DNA of 64,000 nucleotides, from assembly GCF_020400605.1 (NCBI RefSeq), contig NZ_JAINRD010000010.1, positions 185,411-249,410 of the forward strand, written 5' to 3'. Below are positions 1-8,660 of this stretch, piece after piece; position 1 is the first letter of the stretch, and each line of letters starts with the position of its first letter. Below the pieces are notes generated by a model. It had not been told where the DNA came from. It did not search any database and saw only the letters and a list, made by a program, of their open reading frames with translations. The translations under genes and the position numbers were made by a program. Source of the stretch: Streptomyces aculeolatus (GTDB lineage Bacteria > Actinomycetota > Actinomycetes > Streptomycetales > Streptomycetaceae).

Positions 1-165
1 CCGGCCGTCCTTGAGCGTCGCCGCCCAGGCGGACGAGGTCAGGGCCGGTACGCCCGCCAGCGCCACGCCGAGCCCGGCACCGAGGCCGAGGACCAGCTTC
101 CTGCGCGACGGGTCCGCAGACCGGACATCCTGCGACGTCTCCGCCGGACCACACTGCTCACACAT
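1..165 (-). CDS. N-terminus of a Tat-exported protein (cut by window edge)
   Basis: Only the first 55 codons are inside the window and the gene continues beyond its left edge. The start ATG at 165 is preceded by a strong AGGGAGGA ribosome site seven bases upstream. The protein begins MCEQCG and then shows a twin-arginine type signal: SRRKLVLG at residues 20-27, a Gly/Ala/Leu/Val hydrophobic stretch, and a likely cleavage region near SAWA-A at 45-49. This predicts export of a folded protein. No mature domain is visible, so no function is assigned. It is read in the same direction as the sugar kinase upstream of it. Confidence 0.75.
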   Translation of the reverse strand, partial: MCEQCGPAETSQDVRSADPSRRKLVLGLGAGLGVALAGVPALTSSAWAATLKDGR

Positions 166-317
166 GTCCCGTTCCTCCCTGGATGCCGCTCGTTCTACTC
201 GCGTAGCTATGACGAGAGCATGCCATGTCAGGACGCCGCCCTCCAGACCGCCTGCCCTGCGGGAGGCCGCCGCCTGTCACCTGCGGACAGGGGGATCTCC
301 CCGGCCGCGTACGCGGC

Positions 318-1265
318 TCAACGCCCCGGTGTCGTCCCGGGCCTTGCCGTGGGGATCGTCGCCAGGCAGGCGGCGCCGATGAGCGCGGCGTCCGGGCCCA
401 GCGCCGCGGTGAGCAGCGGCGGGGGGCCGGGGCGGGCGGCGGTTCTGCGGTGGTAGGCGTGGTCCAGCGCGGTGCGCAGCCGCCCCGGTGCGCTGCCGAG
501 TCCGCCGCCGAGGACGACCGCGGGCGGGTCGAGGAGCCGGACCGCCATGGCGAGTACGGTGCCGAGCGCGGCGCCCGCGCCGTCGAGGACGCGGCCGGCC
601 GCGGTGTCGCCGGCGGCCGCGAGGCGCGCCACCTCCCGGGCTCCAGGGGTGCCGGTGCCGCCGAGCGCGGTGTACCGTCCGCCGATGCCGAGCCCGGAAC
701 AGTAGGACTCCAGGGTGCCCGGCCAGCGGGGGTCGACGGAGGCGGGGACCTCGAACTCGCCGAGTGCGATGGCCTCGCCGCGGTGCCCGGGCACCGGGAT
801 GCCGTCGAGCACCAGGGTGGAGGACAGGCCGGTGCCGAGGGAGACGTACAGGAAGCCGTCGTGGTCGCGGCCGGCGCCGTACCGGGCCTCGCCGAGTGCG
901 CCGCAGCGCACGTCGGAGCCGGTGACGCAGGGCAGCCCCGGCGCCTCGGCGGCGAGGACGTCGCGGGGCTGGCGGTCCCAGGCCAGGACCTCATGGCTCG
1001 TCAGCAGGCCGTCGGGGGCGGCGTATTCGGGGAAGCCGGCGCCGATCGCGGTGACGTCGAGGTCCAGTTCCGCGGCTCGCTTCAGCAGGGCACGCAGGCC
1101 CGCCGCGGTGCCGGCCAGACCCGGGTCGCGCAGCCGGCCGCCGGGGGCGACCGCGGTCGGCGCCTGGTGCCGGTGCAGCAGGCTTCCGTCCGCGGCCACC
1201 AGCCCCGCGGCGATCTTCGTGCCGCCGACGTCCAGTGCGGCGGTGACGCCGGTGGTGGTACTCAT
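318..1265 (-). CDS. ROK-family sugar kinase
   Basis: Predicted cytoplasmic ATP-dependent sugar kinase of the ROK family (315 aa). The N-terminal phosphate-binding motif DVGGTK is at residues 12-17, and the catalytic-base segment SDVRCGALGE at 117-126 supplies Asp118. A further ATP-site segment, SLGTGLSS, is at 142-149. The Cys-rich zinc motif usual in ROK proteins (CxCGxxGC) is not seen; the matching region around 187-197 reads SYCSGLGIGG, so the fold may be metal-free and the substrate hard to predict. ATG at 1265 is chosen over an upstream GTG at 1274 because GGAAGG lies eight bases before it. It follows the GntR gene by 90 bases in the same direction, suggesting phosphorylation of the sugar imported by the divergent ABC operon. 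Confidence 0.88.
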   Translation of the reverse strand: MSTTTGVTAALDVGGTKIAAGLVAADGSLLHRHQAPTAVAPGGRLRDPGLAGTAAGLRALLKRAAELDLDVTAIGAGFPEYAAPDGLLTSHEVLAWDRQPRDVLAAEAPGLPCVTGSDVRCGALGEARYGAGRDHDGFLYVSLGTGLSSTLVLDGIPVPGHRGEAIALGEFEVPASVDPRWPGTLESYCSGLGIGGRYTALGGTGTPGAREVARLAAAGDTAAGRVLDGAGAALGTVLAMAVRLLDPPAVVLGGGLGSAPGRLRTALDHAYHRRTAARPGPPPLLTAALGPDAALIGAACLATIPTARPGTTPGR

Positions 1266-1355
1266 GCTGTTCACCTTCCCGCCCGGAGGGGCGTGCGCGT
1301 TCCGGCTGCCCGCCGGGAGGAGCCGGGGTGCCGCGCTCCGGCGGCCGGCGGAGCG

Positions 1356-2099
1356 TCAGTCCGGCGAACGGTGCAGCGTCGCCTCGAAGCGGTAGGCGTC
1401 CCCCCGGTAGACCGAGCGGCACAGCAGCACCGGTGTGTCCTCCTGGTCGGAGGTGATCTCCTCGCCGACCAGGACCGGGGAGCCCACCGGGACGCCGAGC
1501 AGCCGGGCCGCCTCGGCATCCGCGGCGTCGGCGTGCGCCGAGTAGGCGCTGCGCAGCACGCGGACGCCCGCGACTTCCTCCAGCGTCGCGAAGAGCGAGC
1601 GGTCGGTGAGATCGACGCTCTCCAGCCCCGCCGCCCTGGCCCGTACCAGCACCGTGGTCTCGAAGCACACCGGCACCGTGTCGAGGCCGCGCACGCGCGC
1701 TATCTCCAGCACCTCGGCGGCGGGCGCTATGCGCAGCCGCCGCGACTCCTCGTACGCCGCCGGGCGCACCCGTCGGTGCAGGACGCGGCCGGTGGGGACC
1801 AGCCCACGCTCGCGGGCGTTGTCGGTGAAGCTCTTCAGTACGCTCGGCGGCTCGCTGACCACGCTCGTCGTGACGTACCACCCGCGCTGCGCGGAGGAGT
1901 GCACCCGGCCCTCGGCCTCCAGCAAGGCCAGGGCCTGGCGCAGGCTGCTGCGGCTCACGCCGAGCTGTCCGGCCAGGGCGCGTTCGCCGGGCAGCCGGCT
2001 GCCCGGAGTCCAGACCCTCTTGTCCAGGAGGATCCCCAGCTCGCGGAAGGCGAGTTGGACGGCGGGGCCGGCGTTCGCGGGCTCGTCGAGTTCGGTCAC
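1356..2099 (-). CDS. GntR-family regulator (HutC/UTRA type)
   Basis: DNA-binding regulator of the HutC subfamily. A winged helix-turn-helix occupies about residues 12-77 (GSRLPGERALAGQLGVSR is the recognisable core) and a UTRA effector domain fills about 95-240, the architecture of DasR/NagR repressors that bind amino-sugar phosphates. GTG at 2099 is preferred over an upstream TTG at 2144: a TATTTT box lies seven bases before it, which would fit a leaderless transcript. The gene diverges from the oxidoreductase/ABC operon, and the shared intergenic region is packed with TGGTCT/AGACCA half-sites, so autoregulation and control of the operon are likely. The effector is unknown. Confidence 0.88.
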   Translation of the reverse strand: MTELDEPANAGPAVQLAFRELGILLDKRVWTPGSRLPGERALAGQLGVSRSSLRQALALLEAEGRVHSSAQRGWYVTTSVVSEPPSVLKSFTDNARERGLVPTGRVLHRRVRPAAYEESRRLRIAPAAEVLEIARVRGLDTVPVCFETTVLVRARAAGLESVDLTDRSLFATLEEVAGVRVLRSAYSAHADAADAEAARLLGVPVGSPVLVGEEITSDQEDTPVLLCRSVYRGDAYRFEATLHRSPD

Positions 2100-2130
2100 A
2101 GGCAGGAAAATACCAGAGCAACCAATCGCC

Positions 2131-2174
2131 AGACCAGATCGCAATATGGTCTGATCACTGGACTATCTGGTCTG
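2131..2174. promoter_or_regulatory. Cluster of GntR-type operator half-sites
   Basis: The divergent intergenic region contains AGACCAGAT at 2131-2139 and its perfect inverted copy ATCTGGTCT at 2165-2173, with another TGGTCT at 2147-2152 and a variant TGGACT at 2159-2164. The two TGGTCT copies start 21 bp apart, two helical turns. TGGTCT/AGACCA are the half-sites of the dre element bound by DasR, a HutC-type GntR regulator. I infer that the adjacent GntR protein binds here and controls both directions; which half-sites pair is not resolvable by eye. Confidence 0.6.
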
Positions 2175-2280
2175 AGGTGGTGCATCATCCGGGGCATGGC
2201 GGAACCCGGGCCCGACACGGGTCGGGACTCCGCCGCCTCCGATCCGCCACGCCTCGCGTCCCAGCCCAAGGAAATCCTCG

Positions 2281-3450
2281 ATGCCGGTACCCGTACCGGT
2301 CCGCCTCGCCGTCGTCGGCGCGGGGACCATCTCCCAGTCGGTGCACCTGCCCGCCGTCCACCGGCTCGGCGCGCTCTTCGAGCTTGCCGCGGTGTGCGAC
2401 CTGTCGCCCTCGCGGGCGGCCGAGGTCGCGGCCCGGGCCGGCACGGGGGTGCGCGCCACCCACGACTACGCGCAGGTGCTGGCCGACCCCGACGTCGACG
2501 CGGTGCTGCTCGCCACCCCCGGCACCCACGCACGGGACGCCCGCGCCGCGCTGGAGGCCGGCAAGCACGTCCTGGCCGAGAAGCCGCTGTGCCTGACCGC
2601 GGCGGAAGCGGCGGTCCTGGGCGAACTCGCCGCGTCCCGCGGCCTGGTGCTCCAGGTCGGCTACATGAAGATGTACGACCCGCTGACCGAGACCGCCGCC
2701 GCGGAGCTGGCCCGCATGGACACCCCGCGCACCGTCCGCGTCACCGTGCTGCACCCGGCGGACGAGCCGCAGGTCGACCACCTCCGGCTCGCGCCGGCCG
2801 CGCGCGACGCCGACCCCGCCGCGCTCCGGGAGGCGCAGACCTACGAGGCCGTACGCACCGCCGAGGCGCTCGGAGACATCCCCGAGGAACTGGGCCGCTA
2901 CTACCGCGACGTGCTCAACGGCTCAGTGATCCACGAGCTGTCCGTGCTGCGCGCCCTCGGGCTCACCCTCCCCGACCGCTTCGAGCACGCCGAGCTGTGG
3001 CCCGGGCCGATATCCGGCGGCGGCGAACCGCCGTGCCTGCTCGCCACCGCCGCGCTGGGCCAGGACGCCCGGCTGGTGGTGAACTGGAACTGGCTGCCCG
3101 ACCACCCGGAGTACGGCGAGGAGATCGCCGTACTCGCCCGCGACGGGCGCCTCGCCCTGCACATGGCCCCGCCGTACCTGGTCGACGTCCGCTCCTCGCT
3201 GCACGTGGAGCGCGCCGAGGACGGGGTACGCCAGGACGCCGTCCTGCGGCACGGGTACGACACCGGATTCGTCCGCCAGCTGGAGGAGTTCGCCGCCTCG
3301 GTACGCACCGGCGCCCCCGTCCGCTCGGACGCCGCCGGCGCCGCGGCCGACGTGCGCTGCCTCCAGGCGCTGCTCGCGGCGATCGCCGCCGGCCAGGGTG
3401 TGACGGTCGGCGGCGAGGCCGCGTCCGCCGGGAAGGGGCGGCCCGCATGA
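2281..3450 (+). CDS. Gfo/Idh/MocA-family oxidoreductase
   Basis: Predicted NAD(P)-dependent sugar or sugar-derivative dehydrogenase (389 aa). A Rossmann motif VVGAGTIS at 11-18 begins the nucleotide domain, the family catalytic EKP motif is at 100-102, and GYMKMYDP follows in the substrate domain. AAGGAA lies eight bases before the ATG. It is the first gene of a divergent operon and overlaps the next gene by four bases (ATGA), so translation is coupled. In such operons these enzymes usually oxidise a free sugar or inositol to a keto form that the adjacent TIM-barrel isomerase then handles. The exact substrate is not readable. Confidence 0.9.
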   Translation: MPVPVPVRLAVVGAGTISQSVHLPAVHRLGALFELAAVCDLSPSRAAEVAARAGTGVRATHDYAQVLADPDVDAVLLATPGTHARDARAALEAGKHVLAEKPLCLTAAEAAVLGELAASRGLVLQVGYMKMYDPLTETAAAELARMDTPRTVRVTVLHPADEPQVDHLRLAPAARDADPAALREAQTYEAVRTAEALGDIPEELGRYYRDVLNGSVIHELSVLRALGLTLPDRFEHAELWPGPISGGGEPPCLLATAALGQDARLVVNWNWLPDHPEYGEEIAVLARDGRLALHMAPPYLVDVRSSLHVERAEDGVRQDAVLRHGYDTGFVRQLEEFAASVRTGAPVRSDAAGAAADVRCLQALLAAIAAGQGVTVGGEAASAGKGRPA

Positions 3451-4403
3451 CGCGCCACGACCTCCCCGCGGGCGTCCGCCTCGGCAACGCGCCCGTCAGC
3501 TACGGCGTCTACGGCGAGGGCGCAGGCGGCGCCGGCGCCTCCCCCGACGCGCTGCTGGCCTCCATGGCCGAGGCCGGCTACGAGGGCACCGAACTCGGCC
3601 CGCCCGGGTTCTTCGGCACCCCGCAGCAGACCGCGGCCGCCCTCGCCCGCCACGGTCTTGCCGCCGTCGGCGCGTACATCCCCGTGCACTACGCCCTCGG
3701 CGACGACGTCGTCGCGTACGACATGGAGCGCATGGAGCGCACCTGCCGCGAGCTGGCGGCCTGCGCCGAGCAGTCGGGCGGGCAGCCGCTGGCGATCCTC
3801 GCCGACGAGGGCAGCCAGGCGCTGCTGGAGAACCCGGCCCGCGCCTGGGACGACCGCAGGCTCGCGCTGGACGAGGAGGGCTGGGACCGGCTGGCGCGGC
3901 TCTCCGAGCGCGCGGTCGCACTGGCCCGCTCGTACGGGCTGCGCCCCTCCTTCCACCCGCACGTCTCCACGTACGTCGAGTCCCCCTGGGAGGTCGACCG
4001 GCTGCTGGAGCTCACCGAGGTCGGGCTGACCCTGGACACCGGGCACGTCCGGCTCGCCGGCGGGGACCCCGTCGGCTGCCTGCGGCGGTGGCGCGAGCGC
4101 GTCAACCACGTGCATATCAAGGACGTGCGCGTGGCGGTGCTCCAGCGGGCCAAGGACGAGGGCCGCAAGGACTTCGACGAGTGGTGGGCCGACGTGTGCG
4201 TGCCCTTCGGCTCCGGTGACGTGGACGTCGACGCCTTCCTCACCGAACTGCTGGCCGGCGGCTACCGCGACTGGCTGCTCGTCGAGCAGGACCGTGCCCC
4301 GGCCTCCGCGGCGGACTACCCGCAGGTGGCCGCGGAGCAGGCCGCCAACAGGGCCTGGCTGGCGCGGGGGGCCGCGGCCGCCTCCGCCCGGCCGCCCGGC
4401 TGA
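3447..4403 (+). CDS. Sugar-phosphate isomerase/epimerase-like TIM barrel
   Basis: A 318-aa member of the AP-endonuclease-2-like TIM-barrel superfamily (IolE, xylose isomerase-like). Likely metal ligands are Glu49 in GTELG, His170 and Glu179 in the FHPHVSTYVES segment, Asp197 and His200 in LDTGH, His223 in HIKDV, and Glu280 in LLVEQD, as expected for a divalent-metal isomerase or dehydratase. It starts inside the stop of the oxidoreductase gene. The pair probably interconverts a keto-sugar in the cytoplasm. IolE-type dehydratase and epimerase activities cannot be separated from sequence alone. Confidence 0.85.
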   Translation: MTRHDLPAGVRLGNAPVSYGVYGEGAGGAGASPDALLASMAEAGYEGTELGPPGFFGTPQQTAAALARHGLAAVGAYIPVHYALGDDVVAYDMERMERTCRELAACAEQSGGQPLAILADEGSQALLENPARAWDDRRLALDEEGWDRLARLSERAVALARSYGLRPSFHPHVSTYVESPWEVDRLLELTEVGLTLDTGHVRLAGGDPVGCLRRWRERVNHVHIKDVRVAVLQRAKDEGRKDFDEWWADVCVPFGSGDVDVDAFLTELLAGGYRDWLLVEQDRAPASAADYPQVAAEQAANRAWLARGAAAASARPPG

Positions 4404-4536
4404 GCCGCCCGCCGGCTCCCCCTCGGTGCCCGGCCCCGGCCCCGAGCACCCGTCCCCTGGACACGACCGACACCCCCAGGTGGTTCCGCCACTTCCACAG
4501 CCCGCGACGGCGCGGGCCCGTCACGTCGGAGCACTC

Positions 4537-5928
4537 ATGAGAAAACCGCGTATCACCGCAGCGGCGGGCATCGCCCTGACGGCGCTGCTGGCGGGCGCCT
4601 GCGGCGTCCCGGGGGCGGGCGGCGGTGCCGCCTCCTCCGGGTTCGAGGGCCCGCGGATCACCGAGCGCGTCACCCCCGAGGACGTCGCGAAGATGGGCGA
4701 CACCACCCTGCGCGTCCTCGCCGACGCCGGCGAGGAGCAGACGCTCGAGGCGCTGGTGCCGCGCTACGAGAAGGCGTACCCGAACGTCGAGGTCGAGGTC
4801 GTCACCAAGGGCTTCGACGACCTGCTCAAGACCGTCCCCAACTCCCTCTCCGGCTCCGACGCCCCCGACCTCGCCCAGGGCAACCAGGGCTACGGCACCG
4901 ACGGCCCGCTGGTCAGGGCCGGCCTGCTCCGCCCGCTCGACGACGTGATGCGCACCTACGGCTGGGAGAACACCTACACCGACGGCGCGCTCAAGCAGTA
5001 CCGCTGGACCCCGGACGGCGCGCTCTTCGGCTCCGGCAGCCTCTACGGCATCAGCCCGGTGACCGAGTACGTCGGCGTCTTCTACAACCGCGAGATCCTC
5101 GACGGCCTCGGCATCGAGCCGCCCGGGACCTACCGGGAGTTCACCGCGGCCCTGGACGAGGTCAAGGCCGCCGGCCGGCAGCCCCTCATGCTCGGCAACG
5201 CCGAGAAGTACCCGGCCAGTCAGGTCATCGGCCTGGTGCAGGGCCAGAACGTGTCCAGCAGGGACGTCCGGTCGTGGGTCAGCGGCGTGCCCGGGGCGAC
5301 GGTGGCGGACAAGGGCACGCAGGACGCCGCCCGTACCGTCCAGGAGTGGGCCGACGACGGCTACTTCGGCCGCGGCTACGACGGCATCTCCTCCGACGAC
5401 GCGGTCGCGAAGTTCGCCGCCGGCAAGGGCGCCTTCCTCGTGGCCGGCTCCTGGAACGCGCCCGCGCTCCAGGAGTCGATGAAGGGCGAGGTCGGCTTCA
5501 CCCTCCCGACCCGCCCGGACGGCACCCGCGCCACCGTCGGCTCGCTGGGCATGGGCTGGCACATCTCCGCCAAGACGAAGAAGCTCCCGGCCGCCGTCGC
5601 CTTCCTCGACATGCTGATGAGCGAGGACTTCGCCCAGTCCATCGCCGACGTGGGCCGTACCCCGGTCACCGGCTCCGCGGAGGCCACCAGCCCCGTGGCC
5701 GACGCGGTCAACGACACCGGACTGAAGCTGCTCGCCGACGACGGCCAGAACTTCTACCTCGACTGGGCGTCGACGACCATGTACGACACCGTCGGCGCCA
5801 CCACCCAGGACCTGCTGTCGGGACGTACCAGCCCCGCGGGGTTCACCGAGGCACTCCAGGAGGACTGGCAGGACTTCGCCGCGGAGCAGCGGGAGGCGGC
5901 CGGGGCCGGCGCCGAGGACGCCTCATGA
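4537..5928 (+). CDS. Sugar ABC transporter substrate-binding lipoprotein
   Basis: Extracytoplasmic solute-binding protein of the carbohydrate (SBP family 1) type, 463 aa. A lipoprotein signal with a Leu/Ala-rich core and lipobox ending at Cys22 (LLAGAC) anchors it to the membrane. The mature part has the usual two-lobe segments, including YKG-like hinge regions and SAKTKKLPAAVAFLDML near the C-terminus. ATG at 4537 has GGAG eight bases upstream. It begins 133 bp after the isomerase gene and its stop overlaps the next permease by four bases. The ligand is probably an oligosaccharide or amino sugar, judging by the NagB-like and GH20 genes nearby. Confidence 0.92.
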   Translation: MRKPRITAAAGIALTALLAGACGVPGAGGGAASSGFEGPRITERVTPEDVAKMGDTTLRVLADAGEEQTLEALVPRYEKAYPNVEVEVVTKGFDDLLKTVPNSLSGSDAPDLAQGNQGYGTDGPLVRAGLLRPLDDVMRTYGWENTYTDGALKQYRWTPDGALFGSGSLYGISPVTEYVGVFYNREILDGLGIEPPGTYREFTAALDEVKAAGRQPLMLGNAEKYPASQVIGLVQGQNVSSRDVRSWVSGVPGATVADKGTQDAARTVQEWADDGYFGRGYDGISSDDAVAKFAAGKGAFLVAGSWNAPALQESMKGEVGFTLPTRPDGTRATVGSLGMGWHISAKTKKLPAAVAFLDMLMSEDFAQSIADVGRTPVTGSAEATSPVADAVNDTGLKLLADDGQNFYLDWASTTMYDTVGATTQDLLSGRTSPAGFTEALQEDWQDFAAEQREAAGAGAEDAS

Positions 5929-6908
5929 GCACGCTCAGCACGCCGCGTTCCGGCACCGCGGGCGCGGACACCGGTGCCGGGCCCGGGGCGGGGGCGGCCC
6001 CGGCGCGGCGGGTCGGCGCATCCGGGCGGGTGCGCGCCTGGGCCTCGCGCCAGTACTGGCCCTCCTTCCTCTACCTGCTGCCCGCCGCCGTCTGCTACGG
6101 CCTGTTCGTCCTGCGCCCCCTCGGCCAGACGGCCTGGATCTCGCTGTTCGAGTGGGACGGCCTCACCGTCGGCCGCTGGACCGGTCTGGACAACTACGGC
6201 GAACTGCTCGGCGACAGCCGCATCCTCGCCGCCCTCGGCCACTCGCTGGTCTTCGTCGTCTTCTACGCGGTCCTGCCCGTCGCCATCGGCCTGGCGCTGG
6301 CCGGGCTGATGTCGCGGATGCGGGTGCGCGGGCTGTCGTTCTTCCGCGCCGTGCTGTTCGTACCGCAGATCCTGGCCACCGTCGTGGTCGCGGTCTCCTG
6401 GCGCTGGGTGTACGACATCGACGGCCCGCTGAACGCCGCGCTGCGCGCCGTCGGCCTCGGCTCGCTGACCCGCGCCTGGCTCGGCGACTACGCGACCGCG
6501 CTGCCCGCGGTCGGGCTTGTCGGCACCTGGGTGATGTTCGGCCTGTGCATGGTGCTGTTCCTGGCCGGCGTGCAGAAGATCCCCACCGAGCTGTACGAGT
6601 CCGCGCGGCTCGACGGCTGCGGGCCCGTCCGGGAGTTCTTCACCGTCACGCTGCCCGCACTGCGCGGGGAGATCGCCATCGCGCTGGTCCTGACCGTCAC
6701 GTACGCGCTGCGCAACTTCGACCTGGTGTGGAACACCACCGCCGGCGGCCCCGGCGAGTCCACCTCGGTGCCCAGCGTCTTCATCTACCAGGGCGCGTTC
6801 CTCACCCGCGAGGTGGGCGCCGCCTCCGCCCTGTCCGTCTGTCTGACGGTGCTCGTCCTCGCGGTCACCGCAGTGATCATGCGCCTGGTGCGCGGGAAGG
6901 AGGGCTGA
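5925..6908 (+). CDS. Sugar ABC transporter permease (MalF type)
   Basis: Integral membrane permease of 327 aa with about six hydrophobic segments after a Gly/Ala-rich cytoplasmic N-terminus of about 40 residues. The EAA loop that docks the ATPase is clear (YESARLDGCGPVREF, then TLPALRG). It begins inside the stop codon of the binding-protein gene and is followed four bases later by the second permease, so the three form one transcription and translation unit. No ATPase gene is in the operon; carbohydrate importers of streptomycetes often share the MsiK ATPase encoded elsewhere. Confidence 0.92.
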   Translation: MSTLSTPRSGTAGADTGAGPGAGAAPARRVGASGRVRAWASRQYWPSFLYLLPAAVCYGLFVLRPLGQTAWISLFEWDGLTVGRWTGLDNYGELLGDSRILAALGHSLVFVVFYAVLPVAIGLALAGLMSRMRVRGLSFFRAVLFVPQILATVVVAVSWRWVYDIDGPLNAALRAVGLGSLTRAWLGDYATALPAVGLVGTWVMFGLCMVLFLAGVQKIPTELYESARLDGCGPVREFFTVTLPALRGEIAIALVLTVTYALRNFDLVWNTTAGGPGESTSVPSVFIYQGAFLTREVGAASALSVCLTVLVLAVTAVIMRLVRGKEG

Positions 6909-6912
6909 CACC

Positions 6913-7743
6913 ATGCACGTCAGCAGACGCCAGAGTGCCATCGGCCACGCCATCCTCATCGGCGCCGCCTGTGTCGCCCTGTATCCGTTCCTGTCCGTGC
7001 TGCTGCTCGCCCTCGGCGAACCGGGCGCCCGTACCAGCGGATTCTCGCTGCCCACCAGCATCAGCTTCGCCAACTTCACCGAAGCCTGGGACCGCGGCCT
7101 CGACGCGCAGCCGCTGCTGTCGTCGCTGCTGGTCGCCACCAGCGTGGTGATCGGCACCCTGGTGATGGCGGTGCTCGCGGGCTACGCCTTCGCGGTCTTC
7201 CCCTTCCCGCTCAAGGGCGTGTTCCTGGTGCTGCTGCTGGCCGGCCTGGTCATGCCGTACGAGGCCACCGTCATCCCGCTGTACTACCAGCTCAAGGACT
7301 GGGGCCTGGTCAACACCTATGCGGGCCTGATCCTGCCGCAGATCGGCCTCTCCCTGCCGTTCGCGATCTTCTGGATGCGCACGTTCTTCGTCTCCACCCC
7401 CGCCGCGCTGCGCGAGGCGGCCTCCGTGGACGGCGCCTCGCGGCTGCGGACCCTGCGCTCCGTCCTGCTGCCGATGGCCCTGCCCGCCATCGGCACCCTG
7501 GCCACCCTGCTGTTCCTCTTCGCCTGGAACGAGTTCCTGCTGGCGCTGGTGCTCGTACCCGACGACGCGAGCGTGCAGACGGCGCCGCTGGCGCTGTCGT
7601 TCTTCTCCGGCAACCGCCGCAACAGCGACCCGGGGGTCACCGCCGCCGCGGCCGTCCTCGTCGCGCTGCCCGTACTCATCGCCTACCTCGCCCTGCAGCG
7701 CCGCATGATCAGCGGCATGCTCGCGGGCGCCGTCAAGGAGTGA
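6913..7743 (+). CDS. Sugar ABC transporter permease (MalG type)
   Basis: Second permease of the importer, 276 aa, with six predicted membrane segments. The EAA motif is LREAASVDGASRLRTLRS followed by LLPMALPA. It lies four bases after the MalF-type gene and four before the NagB-like gene. MalG-type subunits pair with the MalF-type subunit to form the translocation channel. The lack of a local ATPase implies use of a shared one. Specificity cannot be inferred from this subunit. Confidence 0.92.
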   Translation: MHVSRRQSAIGHAILIGAACVALYPFLSVLLLALGEPGARTSGFSLPTSISFANFTEAWDRGLDAQPLLSSLLVATSVVIGTLVMAVLAGYAFAVFPFPLKGVFLVLLLAGLVMPYEATVIPLYYQLKDWGLVNTYAGLILPQIGLSLPFAIFWMRTFFVSTPAALREAASVDGASRLRTLRSVLLPMALPAIGTLATLLFLFAWNEFLLALVLVPDDASVQTAPLALSFFSGNRRNSDPGVTAAAAVLVALPVLIAYLALQRRMISGMLAGAVKE

Positions 7744-7747
7744 CTCC

Positions 7748-8581
7748 GTGCCTGCCCCCCTCACCCCCCGCGTCTTCGCCACCCCCGACGGCCTCGGCGC
7801 GGCACTCGCCGCCGAGATCGCCGACGGCATCGCCGCCGCCGGGCAGGCGGGCCGCCGGTACGTGCTGGGGTGCCCGGGCGGTCGCAGCCCCCGGCCGGTG
7901 TACCGGGCGCTGGCCCGGCTGACCGCGGCCCGCGGCCTCGACCTGCGCCACGTGGTGATCGCGATGATGGACGAGTACGTGCTGCCGGCGCCGGGCGGCG
8001 GCTTCCGGGACATCGACCACACCGCGCACCACAGCTGCCACCGCTTCGCCGCCGAGGAGATCGCCGGACCGCTCGACGCGGCGGCCGGGCCCGGCCGTTC
8101 GATGCCCGCCGACGCGGTGTGGTTCCCGTCCCCGCAGGACCCGGCCGCGTACGACGTGCGGCTGGCGGAGGCCGGCGGGGTGGACCTGTTCCTGCTGGCC
8201 TCGGGCGCCTCCGACGGGCACGTCGCGTTCAACCCGCCGGGTACGGCGGCGGACTCGGGCAGCCGGATCACGGCGCTCGCGGAGACCACCCGCGCCGACA
8301 ACATGGGCACCTTCCCCGGCTTCGCCGACCTGGCGGAGGTGCCTCGGCACGGCGTGACCGTGGGCGTGCGCACCATCGTCGCGCACAGCCGCCGCGCGGT
8401 GATGGCCGTGCACGGCGCGCACAAGCGGGAGGCGGTGCGGCGGCTGGCCGCGAGCACGGCGTACGACCCGCAGTGGCCGGCGACCCTCGTCGCCGACTGC
8501 CGCGACCCGGCGCTCTACGTCGACGCCGCCGCCTTCGCCGCCGGGCCCGCGCCGTACGCGGGGAGCCGGGCGGACGGCTGA
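7748..8581 (+). CDS. NagB-like glucosamine-6-phosphate isomerase/deaminase family protein
   Basis: A 277-aa protein of the NagB/6-phosphogluconolactonase fold. Visible motifs are the phosphate-binding GCPGGRSPRPVY at 41-52, MDEY at 74-77 (Asp75 matching E. coli NagB Asp72), and SDGHVAFNPPG at 155-165 with Asp156 and His158 matching the catalytic Asp141/His143. The position of E. coli Glu148, in FNEP, is Pro163 here, so part of the ring-opening triad is missing. A classical deaminase is therefore uncertain and a variant sugar-phosphate isomerase is possible. It starts with GTG four bases after the second permease and ends just before a strong terminator. Confidence 0.8.
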   Translation: MPAPLTPRVFATPDGLGAALAAEIADGIAAAGQAGRRYVLGCPGGRSPRPVYRALARLTAARGLDLRHVVIAMMDEYVLPAPGGGFRDIDHTAHHSCHRFAAEEIAGPLDAAAGPGRSMPADAVWFPSPQDPAAYDVRLAEAGGVDLFLLASGASDGHVAFNPPGTAADSGSRITALAETTRADNMGTFPGFADLAEVPRHGVTVGVRTIVAHSRRAVMAVHGAHKREAVRRLAASTAYDPQWPATLVADCRDPALYVDAAAFAAGPAPYAGSRADG

Positions 8582-8591
8582 GCGGAACAGG

Positions 8592-8631
8592 CCGCCGGCC
8601 CCGGTGCACCGCGGTGCACCGGGGCCGGCGG
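8592..8631. terminator. 40-bp perfect palindrome, bidirectional terminator
   Basis: Two 20-base arms (8592-8611 and 8612-8631) are exact reverse complements with no separate loop. It lies 10 bp after the stop of the NagB-like gene and 29 bp before the end of the convergent GH20 gene, where a shared transcription terminator would be expected. There is no T-tract, which is normal for this high-GC group. Confidence 0.85.
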
Positions 8632-8660
8632 GCCCGTACTCCCTGCGGGGCGGAGCCGGT

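Noticed and set aside
225..4403. A 1,392-codon rightward open frame
   Set aside because: It runs antisense through the kinase and GntR genes and out of frame through the oxidoreductase; only its last part is real (3447-4403). Long shadow frames are normal in such GC-rich DNA.
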